The translations under genes were made by a program, and so were the position numbers. Below, piece by piece: positions 14,931 through 25,994 of a stretch of DNA of 64,000 nt. The stretch is from Rotaria socialis (lineage: Eukaryota; Rotifera; Eurotatoria; Philodinida; Philodinidae): NCBI GenBank assembly GCA_905331475.1, contig CAJNYU010003320.1:186001-250000 (forward strand), in the 5' to 3' direction. The notes under the pieces are model-generated. The model was not told where the DNA came from and made no database searches. It saw only the letters and a program-made list of their open reading frames with translations. Every line of letters begins with the position of its first letter. Position 1 is the stretch's first letter.

Positions 14931-15150
14931 AAACCGACGTCGTTACTTCATGGTGGCATATTTGTTTTAGTCCACAAGGACAATGTGAAGCTTAGATAGA
15001 AGTATTAATACCAAATGGCAAACGATGTTGTAAATGTAGACAATACAGTCGGGTTTGAGCTATATATACCCTGCATGAATTTCTCTTATTCTCTCTCTTG
15101 CTCGCTCCCGTCTACGCTGGATTTTTCTCGACGGCGATCGACGACGGGGA
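14931..15150 (+). promoter_or_regulatory. Possible core promoter patch
   Basis: CGGTATAAAACCGACG at 14935-14950 contains a consensus TATAAAA (14937-14943) next to the palindrome CGACGTCG. A second TATATATA lies near 15060. A locally GC-richer, CT-rich segment follows (15085-15160), which stands out from the AT-rich surroundings. No recognised transcript follows, so this is only a candidate. Confidence 0.25.
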
Positions 15151-16789
15151 AACGAAAGAAAAGGAAAGAATTGAATAACACATTTCTACACAGAGAAGAA
15201 ATAATCATTAGTAACGCGAATAGGCAGAGGAAAAGAAAGTCAAAGAATGAATATTCGAGAAACTTCTATTTTTCTTCTCTTCTTCTTTTGTCCACCTATC
15301 AAATCGCGTAGCATCATGTGATGTGTCTACTATTGAGAGACGCAATTCACCCTAGACGGATAGAAAAAGCTTTGATCAAGTGCTTTATCATAATATAATA
15401 CATGTGAGAACTATTTCTAATGCATATACTAATAGCCTACGCCTTGGAAACATACGATTTTGCTTTGAAATGATTAAATATATGATGAATGTCTATCATT
15501 CATATTTAACCAGTGTTAATGATATACATTGTGATGAGTTGTTTAAAATGAAACTATTTTTATCTTTTACAAAATTGAACCGCAAATTGCGGAGATCTTC
15601 AAAGTTGCCGTGGATCCATTAGATTTTATTCATATCGATCGAGTAGTTACGTATGAATATCCTTGAAAAAAACAATTTCTATTTTGTTAATCGAAAAAAA
15701 AAATTGTAAAAGCGGACACAAACGCTCCTGAAAATTTTCACTTTGCGTTCGATTATATCTAAATTTGAATGAAATATGTGTTCAACTTGACTATCTCATG
15801 AAACATTGCATTCATCTTTTTGAAAATTAAATCAAAGTTTTACTTTTTAGTAAGTGTTTATCAACACTTGAGAAATATAAAGGTCAAACATGCGTCATCT
15901 TCATACTCTGAGGAGAAATCCTTATGGCAACAATTGTAATAAAAGAGTACATAGACCTTTCTTGTGTCTGTAGATTTTTAGAAAAATCATTAACATTTTT
16001 GCAGCATGAATATATCTTTGTATTACTACTTTTTTTAGTAATAAGCAAATCAGTATTTTTAAAGATATTACACATATAGTAGAGCACTTAGTATGAAAAG
16101 AACTATATTATGTTAACATAACGCATATAATTTAGAGAAAATGAATTGTAATCATGTTAGATGGATTTTAGTGCTAAATACAAAAAACAAACAGGTGCAA
16201 TATGCATCGATCAATCAATCTTACGAAATATTGAATAAAAATGTAATATTTAATAAAATCTATGTCTCTGCATGATTCATACAGGCATCTGATGCATTGC
16301 TATTGCGCCTCTCACCGGTAAAATGTTCATTGACTACGTAAACAATGACTGTCGAGCCTTTGTACGAGTTTTTTTCATGCCATTACGTTCGTCACCGTCG
16401 AATTTGAAGAGAAAAAAATCTATTTGCACTTTCAGGATAAAAATGTTTCTTGCAATACTGAATTAGCCACATTCAGTTTAGAAAATGTCAAAATCTAAAA
16501 CATCTATAAATGAATCAAAAATAATAACTACAATTTTTTTCCCAAGGCTAATCGTATTCCTATACTAACTGTTGAGATATTCTAAATAAAAACCTGGAAT
16601 ATTACTTGGATATTTCTTTGTTTTTTTAATTATTCATTTTCAAGAAGCATTTATGATAATTATTTTAGTTGAAATAAATGAGGAAACATCGGATTCGCAT
16701 CCGACTGTTACGTGTACTGCAAAAACTGAGTCAATCTATATATGCTGTGAATAATTCCAAGAAAATTTTTTTTTGAAAAAAATCCCTGT

Positions 16790-16854
<65 letters not shown>

Positions 16855-16868
16855 NCCCCCCCCCCCCC
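16790..16868. other. Assembly join: poly-G, single N, poly-C
   Basis: 65 G (16790-16854), N at 16855, then 13 C (16856-16868). The flanks ATCCCTG and CAGGGAT are inverted copies. A G tract on the left contig edge and a C tract on the right is what two-colour-chemistry poly-G read tails produce on both sides of a closed gap. Unknown sequence is probably missing here. Confidence 0.75.
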
Positions 16869-19800
16869 AGGGATGATCTGGTCAATACTGACAATTTTTT
16901 CGATAACTCAGCCATTTCTTGACGGATATCTTCTCATCTTCGAACTCGACTGAGATATTCATGAGATCATTATGTGTACAAAATTTCATGACAACTGGAT
17001 GAGGCTTTCAACGGTTATCGTGTTAACGGCCGGACACACTGACCGAATCTAGTGACCTCACTTTTTTTGAGTACACAATAAAAAAAGATTGCTATTTGCA
17101 ATTTTCAGAAAAAATTCTGACGGTATATTTATTGGACTTTTAAATGCATCTATTATTTTATTTTGCAATATTTTTTTCTATCGTTACTTTCTATGAGTAC
17201 TCTTACTTGTATGGAAGTTGTTTTTCTTTGTCAACCTATCTTATATTCATATTTTAACTTTGCAATTAATCATTAATAAATGAGTGAATTCGATTCAATA
17301 TGTCAGAATCATCATGTGAGAAAGTGTACTTTTCATGCTACGGAAATTCATTATTTAAATGATTCTTTTGACAATGCTAAATATATCTTTTAATTTCAAG
17401 AGGCTTCAAATTCACCAGAGAGCATAACACTAGTGGTCTCAAAATTCTATTATTTAATCATTACAGTTGAGTATCTCTTCACTATATATTAATCTATAGT
17501 TAATATGATGGGTTTTGAAGAACTAAATAATCATTAGATTTCAGCTTTTCCCATGTTATACAAGTTGTTGAATAATATATCAGATCAATTCGTTTTTCCT
17601 CGTCGATGTGCACAATGCTTAGATGCCCTTTGATGCAATCGATTATCTATGGGCAAAATCAGGCAAAACGGGACATACACCCCCTTCATTCGATTCTTAT
17701 TCTCCAGACAGGCTTTCTTTTTGAATAATTTCTTTTATCGCTGACTTATGTGAAACTCTTTGCTCTTTCACATGACTATTAATTATTATTAATTCAATAA
17801 TTAAGTCATCAATTAAAAAGTAATTAGTGATTTTCTTGCAAACGGTATGAGAAAAAAGCCTGGAAATTTCAGAATAGACTCTAGAGTCCAAGCTGCATCT
17901 GTAGTAAAATTTTCAGTCAGATTGGATTTCAAAAAATTTCCTCATAAAAACTGGCTCCAGAAATGAGCAATCAAGTGTAGAAACAAATCTTATTATGTTA
18001 TTATAATCCCTGGACTCTGAGCAGGGATTTGTACGATTTTCAATCTTTTCAAAATGTTTTGTTCGATTATGAAGATATCTTTTCGGTAGTCTATTCGTAC
18101 TTCATCACGTCGCCAACGAAAACTTCATACGTTTGACAGAAAAATCTAGACATGCTCAAGGAAGCATATGCATACGCATGTTGTAATCCGAGATGGTGAC
18201 TACTGGATATCGAATTTAGTTTTCTAAAATTATGTGGCAGCTTGGAGTTTTTTGAAACTGAAGTCCGTCAAGTGAAAATCAGTGTCCTTTTTTGGATCAC
18301 GTCGCTAACGACTGTTTTTTCCAGATAATTCCTATCAACGAAGCTCCTTAGTACTTATTTCTGCAGGATATCTAGAGTCATTTACGATCCATATAATGTA
18401 TAAAAAGCAAGTCTACAAAAGCTCACTGTTTCAAGATATAGATATTTGAATTTTACACAATCACGTCGCTAACAAATAATTTTGGCCATATAATTGATTA
18501 ATCACTAGGGAGATTCTATGAGTGTCTATCGTTGATTTTAATAATGCTTTGGTACCAGAAAGTACTAATATCTCTATCGAATTTTTAATAATTCAATATT
18601 CAACAGAATATTATAAGACTTCACATGTATGAAGAAACCTTCTTTTTTAAAATTTTATCCTACGCAATCCTTTCATTAAAAGATTTCACGTATATTGACT
18701 TATCCATAGAGCTTCACAATTTTGTCTTCAGAGTTATTATGTTTCGAAGATTAATAAATTCTCTATATCTCGATAGATAGTCAAGTTCTGCTTTATTGTG
18801 ATTAATACTACGACGCAATATTCGTTTCCATGGGGACAACATTGCAGAAATTAGAAGAGGCTCACACTTTTTGTCTTGAAATATTTCTTTCACAATAGCA
18901 ACCGCAGCGAATATAAATACGAGATTTGTGATAGCAGAAAGAATAGTTCACGATTTGAAATGTTTTCTTCACCATTCAATTCAATTGTGAGAAGAAAAAT
19001 CCTAACAAAAGAAAACAAAAATTCTTACGATTCCATTGTTGTGTTCAATCAAAAACATATCGAAAATAAGTATTTCCAGTAGAATAGATCTATTTCAGTA
19101 ATATGAGATGTTGCCGAGCTCTTCGTGTCCTTTCTTCGTCCAACTACATCCAATTTATGAATATTCCCTCGAGCCATTTGTCCATTGTTCTTATTTTTTT
19201 CGGAAATTTGATCCTTTATGCTTCAGGGTTTTCCCATGAATTTAATATAACTAGCTGCAAAAGTCATGAAATGTTCGGAAGCATCTCATTTTATTTGGAT
19301 ATAGGGGATCGGTTCGATCTATTCTGGCAAGTACTCGATAAAAGAATGTCAAAAATACAAGCATACTCAACTTGTTGATTTTTTGTTTTTCATATTGGGA
19401 AATCAGCTGCTACAACTAGATTATATGAAAGGAATCTGTAGGGGCGTATAAATTTTAATCAAAGACTATTTGTTATTCATCATAAATTTTCTTAGTTTAG
19501 ATCAGACCCACGTATTGTTAAGTAAAGCCTATAACATATTTATCATCTACATATTCCATTGAGTTTCTTTGTTGTTTTTTTTAAGTACTCATGCATCTAT
19601 GAAGTAAGACAGCTTTGTATTAATATTCTATTTTAATTATAGACGTAAAACAGTGTAATGGATTGTCATTTGTAGCTTATATTCTATTCATCTTGACATA
19701 TCAGAAATAATGTAAGACTCTCTTGATTAAAAGCAACAACATTGTCATAGTAAAGCTTTTCCCGTATCTCATTTTCTTTTGTCTCTTGAGACTCTAGATA

Positions 19801-22151
19801 GAAAACATCATCAGGAGAGAAAAACTCCTAATTTTTACTTACAAATCAAATCTTCATATTTATTCATATTAGCCGCAATATTTGACATGATTCACATATT
19901 AAGATACTTATTTTTGGCTTCGTGGCCAACAATGATTGTTACATGAAACCTACTCGATGTTTGAGATTTTTAATAGTGAAATAGGGACTATAGAAAATAC
20001 GAAATGCAGAAATTTATAATTATATATACATGATCCTAATAGTAATTATTAGTCCATCAATGGATAAAAGTTTTTTTTTTCGTTTAGTTTGTCAGTTGCT
20101 TTGGTTATCATATTACTGATTTTCTGGTAAAACCGATGCGGACGACAATTTAAATATTGAAATAACGAAGAGATTTTTATAAAAAAGACTAGATTTCATA
20201 TTTGATGTGTTGGCATAAATAACAAGAAAGCGGTAAGACGTTCTATCAACACAATAAGTCACGATTTTACATTTCCCCTCCTTTTCTCTCTCTGTCTCTC
20301 TCTCTCTTCTGATTAATATAAAAAGCATATAGGATACGATAAACAAGTTGGTATTAAATAGACTAAAAAATGATTTCATTTTTCATTGAGTACGACCGTC
20401 TCTCTTTTATTAGCTTTGTTCTAATCGTAGACATTGATGAGTTGATCGATTCACTACTTATTATGTCGACTATATAATAAGTGTTTCGTTTATCTTTTCT
20501 AGAAAATAATAGTCTTGTGCATTCCCGGTAAGTAATAAAATTATCAAGTCTAGAGCATTTTGCTGTAGGCTACAAAAGATGTTTTTCATAATTAAGCAAA
20601 AAAAAAATGACTAGCTATTACGATGTTATCGATCCAAATGACTGAAGTCATATCTTATTCGTTATTCATCAAGAAATTACAAATTTGTATATTTGCATCG
20701 TAATGCAGTGATGAAAAATCATAATATACAAATAACTAGTACATGGCATGTATATATTTATCAAGGATATTGTTGCTACATGATCGTCTCTTATTTCAAT
20801 AATAAACTTGTATTGTGTTATCCTATTTCACTTGAGAAAAGCAACTTTTGTTTTGATACATGAATGCGATAATAAGACGTGATACGTTTTGAACGATCAA
20901 ACGTATTTATTTTGTTGAGAATTCCTTATAAAATATTTATATAATAATATTGAGGAAATATTTTATTTGAACTTGTCTTCCTTTCTCTGCTCACTCTCGA
21001 CAAGCTATAATCCGATGCTTATGTCATAGCTCATTTCCTGTGAGTAGACTCTTTTATCTTCGGCTTCTTTTTCCCGTTTTCTTTTTTGTTCGGTACGAGT
21101 CTGTATGAAATGTAATTATAACAAACGTAGAGTTAGGCAAGCACTAGACATAAGCGAATGGCTGCAGGTCATTGGCAACTTTCTTCTTTTCATGCCTATA
21201 TACCAAAAAGAAAAAGAAGAAAAAACACCGACCAAGTGAGAGATCGTCTCGTTTCATCAATCCATCTCTGCTCTGGTGACTACTGGCTACTAATAAGAAA
21301 CTAGACTTTGCATGAACGATCGTTTTTTCTTTCTCTCGCCGACTATTTTCTATGTACGAACGTTCATTCTCATGTTGTACAACAAACCGAGTTTGATTGA
21401 CGGAAAAAATGACGATGTCAGAATCGTCTGTAGTGACCTCGATATATGCACGTTTATTCATGTAACTTCACTCCATATTGTATATGTTTACTTCCTTCGA
21501 GTTGCAACTTACTATGTGCGTATGTATGTACATATGGGTATATATACTATGTATGATTAGGACAAGGGAACATGACGACAACAAATAATGAGTGAGACCA
21601 ATCGTTAGTAACACAAGAAGAGCACATAAGTAAAACACAATGTTCTTTATATTTAAGTATTCGTTCATTTCGTTTAGTATATACGTGTTGACAATCGCCA
21701 GACTCCAATTATGAGCGTTAAATGTTAGTATGAATGAACAATGAATTATTGAAAGAGGCTACTTGTCTAACGACAAATTCTACTCATCATATTTACATTT
21801 GTATTTGTATACATATGGAAAATTGAAAAATGATGCACATATAACACATACGTATATTGATTCATAATAATATACATTTGTATATATGTGTGCATAGTGG
21901 TGGTATCAAATGATACAGAAAGAGGAGAAGAAAGACAACAAGCTGTGTAAATTCATCATTGTCATTCTTTCGGTTTTCAAATACGACATTGCACACTACA
22001 CATCATTCTTTTTCTACTCATTCACTCACAGGTTATTAATTATTCAACTTGTCTTCATTCATTCTTTTTATCTCTTCTGTTTGTTTCTATGTGAGTTCAG
22101 TCCAAAAGAAAACTATAAACTGCCCATTGACACAGACCTGGTCTTTTTCAG

Positions 22152-22197
22152 ATAAAGCACTATTTACTATAAATATAATCAAATTTATAATAATATT
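22152..22197 (+). promoter_or_regulatory. 5' leader with splice-acceptor-like upstream sequence
   Basis: GGTCTTTTTCAG ends at 22151 and is followed by a 46-base AT-rich leader before the ATG at 22198. It is a strong acceptor for either a cis 5'-UTR intron or a trans-spliced leader. Confidence 0.45.
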
Positions 22198-24992
22198 ATG
22201 TTATCTAACGAACGTCGTCGACATCATCGATCATTATTAGAAGCACCCAGAATTACAGCAATGATCAAAAAATCGACTCCAGGTACTTTATCACCTGAAA
22301 CAACAACAACAACTTCAAGCGGCTATTCAACAGGCGGTTCATGTATATCGAACACGAAAGAATCAAGCTTGAAAAAGTCATCATCAATTGCCTACAGGCA
22401 GCAATGCCATCAGCAACAGCACAAGACACAATCAAAGGGTAAAAAATTGAGAATAAAGCACACGCGGTAAAAGAGCTTATCTACGCTCAAGATATTTCTA
22501 TAGAGTAGTTCTAAGCATGACATTTTCTATATATCTCTGTATTATTCCATCATCTAAATACTGTATCTATCTATCATTCTGTTCTCTAACAAAAAGAAAA
22601 AAAAAAAGAAAAAAATATATGGCCATTGTACCAATTTGTCTACATTTGTCCTTGACAGAAAGTATCGGTCTGAGTCGTTCTTTTTCCAATGTAAACAGAG
22701 ATTATTTTTCTGTCGTACCTCCTACTATTCTAGTGTTAAGATTCTGATAAACATGTTTTTGTTTCTCAATCTGTTTTTCAAGGTCTTCATAATCTATTGT
22801 CTAAGCTTAAAAATCTTCTTCTACCATCTAAAACCAACGATATAAGTTCACAAAAAATGCGGTCAACAACATCAAGACAAATATCATCGATCAATATACT
22901 ACGTCAATATCATCCAAATTCAATAATATACGATAAAATTCCACCTTCTTCAATAGCTATAAGTAATGCTATTTCATTACCATTTACATATTATCATAAT
23001 TCACCAATACAACAATCGAGTGGTAATTTTGAAAAAATATCTGCATGGCTTGATTATACAGAAAAAATGGCAAACACTGCACAAAATGGGCATGATTCAT
23101 TATTTATTAATTCACATAAACCAAAAATAACTACATCGTCATCTTCAGTACAACTTAATAAACAAGGTAAAAAAAACTAGAAAGTTCTTAATTGATTGTC
23201 TTCTTTTAAACTTGATCTTCAAGTGATCGACAGCACTTGACAGGGATGTACATATTCATATATAAATATAATATCTTACTTTCGAGTTAAATTCTATTTT
23301 TGCTTTCCATTGTCTTCGACTAAATTTAACCTCGAAGTTGACTCATGTCTTTAAGTGTGTTGATGATGGTATACAACATATGACATGCTTACATGCGTTG
23401 CTTGACTCCTGAATGAATGTTAGAAGAAAGAAAGAACGAGACGAAGCAAACACCTCACCTCTATGTAAAATTGAAGATGGATAAAGAACACTACTAGGGA
23501 AAAGAGAACAAGAAGAAGAAGTAAGCTGAAACGAAAAGCACGCCTACTCGACAAAATTAAAACTTTGTTAGAGCTCACGGTAGTGTTGACTGGAAAGAAA
23601 ACATCAATTTTAATAGAATAAAAAACAGAATATTTTAATACATGTAAGTTACGGTAACTAAATTCTTGTTTTTTCTTGATTTCATAATGGAATACATCTA
23701 CTAATAATCATGTTTATAGAAAACAAAAGTCCCTTCAACTTGTGAAACATGATATTTATACTTTGTTTTAATAAAAAAAAGAAAGGAAAGAAAACTTCAT
23801 ATACTCGTCTCTATGATGTATTTCTATCATATCATTCGATTAAATTAAACATTTAATTTTAGTCTTTTGATTTTGTTGTGGCAACAGGATAAAACAAATG
23901 TTTGCTTAGGCACAGCAGAATCCATAATAATGCCCACGATGTTTCCTCTGCTTTTTCTCTTTAGATTTTGCCATACAACGTTACGTATGTGACAGATTTG
24001 TATACAAAATTCTTTTTATACTCAAAACTACCTTTTCTACCTTGCCAACCACCTTGCATTTATTTGAATATTATAAACATCAATAATCTATAAGAATAAG
24101 AGGAGAAAAGAAAAGTAAAAAGAAAACGAAGTAAATTGTAGGAGGTAGTGGCAGCACAGCCAAAGTAAATATACACATTCAAGGTGTATCTGTGTATGTT
24201 TTAGCAGTCACTGTCGTTATGAAAAACACTCGAGCGAATATCAGACCGCCGAAACGAAGTTCATCATTAGTCGCACGAATCACTCAACCAATAATCGAAC
24301 AACAATTTCAAAAGACTATTTCTCCTGCTTCATCGTTTTCTTCATCGATTCTTACACGAGGAATGTCAGAACGAGCCACTCCGCCATCGTCACCAACAGA
24401 AAAAACTGATAAACATTCATCGAAGTCTAATCGTCAACGTCCAGTTGACTTTTCACGTCGACGTACCATCGCTTCAACAAACGAACATAATTCAAATAAA
24501 GAAAATTCTTCAACAAAATATCAACATCAATATCCACAAGATATCTATCGGTTTTCTCCTGTATCATCTAAAAATAAAGTTGAAATTCGTATTCCATCAT
24601 CGAAACCTGTTGTAGCAAAAGAATATTATTTTCATTCGGATTCAACAGACACAAATGAAGATTTACTAAATAATTCCTATGGTTTAACACTACTCAAACA
24701 ACAAAAACAGCCCACACCGCCACAACCAGTTCAACCACGACATTCCGTAGCAACCGTTCTTATGATATCACAAGTTCCTAATCATATTTTGTCTGAAAAA
24801 CAATATAATCCTCGAGCGTATCTTCAACAAGATTATTCACTTGACTCATTGGATGATATATTATGTGATCGTGAAGTTGAAAGTTATTTTTATCCAACCT
24901 CTCAATCAGATCATTTATATATGAATTTTGAAAATTCAACGAATTCTTCTTATCAACCATCGTTGTCTTATTTTCATGAAACTTTATGTTAA
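22198..24992 (+). CDS. Unrecognised Ser/Thr-rich, probably disordered protein, 3 exons
   Basis: My exons are 22198-22438, 22783-23166 and 24205-24992. Both junctions are phase 1 and restore an open frame of 470 aa. Donors are G|GTAAAA; acceptors are TTTTTCAAG and TGTTTTAG. I do not recognise the protein. It has no membrane segment or coiled coil. The composition is Ser/Thr/Asn/Gln-rich with basic patches such as SRRRTIAST, ATPPSSPTEK (proline-directed phosphosite-like) and a short leucine-rich LHNLLSKLKNLLLPSK at the exon 1/2 joint. The C-terminal 120 residues are acidic and Tyr-rich. Codon use matches the confident genes, and frame conservation across two introns argues that it is real. A scaffold or phospho-regulated cytoskeletal protein is possible, but that is guesswork. 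Confidence 0.6.
23167..24204 (+). other. Long intron of the unrecognised gene
   Basis: At 1038 bp this is far longer than the 45-70 bp introns usual in the window. I see no nested gene or inverted repeat in it. Confidence 0.4.
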
Positions 24993-25075
24993 ATTTAAAT
25001 GTAATTTCATGTCTTCTTTCTTTTTTTTTCTTTTCTAATTTTCATTTGTTTTGTAAATACGAGAAGAAATGTTTT

Positions 25076-25829
25076 TTAGTCGCATTGAACACGTTTGTTA
25101 TCAACGTAGAACCAAGCATGACAACCACCACAATAGTTGGCTCTGCGGAAAAAAAAATTTAATACGATATTTTTTAGAAAAATAAAGAATTTCATCAAGA
25201 AAATCTACCTGCATGAAGCGTTTGGATGTTTCGCACACTTAGCTAAACCACAGGGGTTCATGAAGCAATTTACGGTAACACATTTGCCTACGAGATTCAT
25301 TAAATCGATACACGAAGAATTGTTTTCTAATTACGTACTTTCTGGGGTTTCAACTGATGACGCTGATTCTGGGACACTGCCTATACATAAAAGAAGAAAT
25401 CGAATATTTCACTCTATATGTAATCAATTCATACAATCCACTGTTTTGCCATTTAAAGACCAAACTGCATTACAACCACCACAATAATTTGAACTGATAA
25501 ATACGAACCATTTTTATTAGATTTCTTTGTCTTTTTTTAAAATTTATACTTACGTGCATTTTGCAGCAGGATGTGCAGGACATCTTGAGACCTGTGAAAG
25601 CTTTTAATTGTTTTAGACAAAAAATAAACATCTTACATACTTGACATGGGTCAACAAAACAGTTAACTTGATTTAAACAAAGGGGACCAAGAAACACAGG
25701 TTTAACAGCATAAGATGACACTTAAAGTAATCTTTGTTTATTAGAAAAACAAAAACACACAAGGAAAAAGTAAAAGTTTCATTTACCTGCAAAAAGAACA
25801 GCAAACACGACGACAATAGAAAGCTGCAT
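25076..25829 (-). CDS. Small secreted cysteine-rich protein with two repeats, 7 exons
   Basis: Exons: 25829-25787, 25720-25641, 25591-25554, 25493-25435, 25380-25339, 25287-25209, 25142-25076. All phases close and give 135 aa. Residues 1-14 form a hydrophobic signal peptide (MQLSIVVVFAVLFA). Two tandem repeats of about 45 residues follow, each with spacing C-x4-C-x4-C-x7-C-x4-C-x2-C and the core NYCGGC(N/H)A, joined by a Ser/Pro/Glu linker (ESASSVETPES). The repeat type (VNCFVDPC...NYCGGC) is familiar from invertebrate extracellular Cys-rich proteins of unknown role. I infer a disulphide-bonded extracellular protein. An in-frame TGA would end the protein after repeat 1 if the donor TGTATGA at exon 4 were not used; splicing there restores the Cys codon of repeat 1. 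Seven exons in 754 bp is extreme. Confidence 0.75.
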
Positions 25830-25994
25830 ATTCGTAAATGATGAAAAAATATATCGAAATAAAAAACGAATATTTTTTTGTAAAAGTATAAGCTTTATGT
25901 CTGTGATGAAATTTATGCGATAAACAACAGGTGCATGAAGTTTAATCTTTAAAATGATTAAAAACTATATCATTCATATCGTTTCATATTGAAA

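Larger units (their letters stand above)
8321..22151. other. Long intergenic stretch, no gene recognised
   Basis: About 13.8 kb of AT-rich DNA. Frames reach 105 codons (21144-21461, -) but none shows a domain, signal peptide with coherent continuation, or splice-compatible partner. Codon choice does not resemble the confident genes, which favour CAA, CGT, TCA and GAT. Items listed separately are a TA microsatellite near 11200, a TATA-bearing GC-richer patch near 14.93-15.15 kb, a second poly-G/N/poly-C join and a repeated TCACGTCG motif near 18.1-18.5 kb. It could hold regulatory DNA or non-coding RNAs that cannot be recognised by eye. Confidence 0.45.

Noticed and set aside
19103..19378. 91-codon plus-strand frame with a hydrophobic stretch
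   Set aside because: It resembles a secreted or membrane protein superficially, but has no splice partners or recognisable motif and its codon use differs from the confident genes; expected by chance in AT-rich DNA.
19438..19460. GTAGGGGCGTATAA resembling the end of the MED1-intron element
   Set aside because: No matching inverted end or target duplication nearby; 14 matching bases are too few to call a solo terminus.
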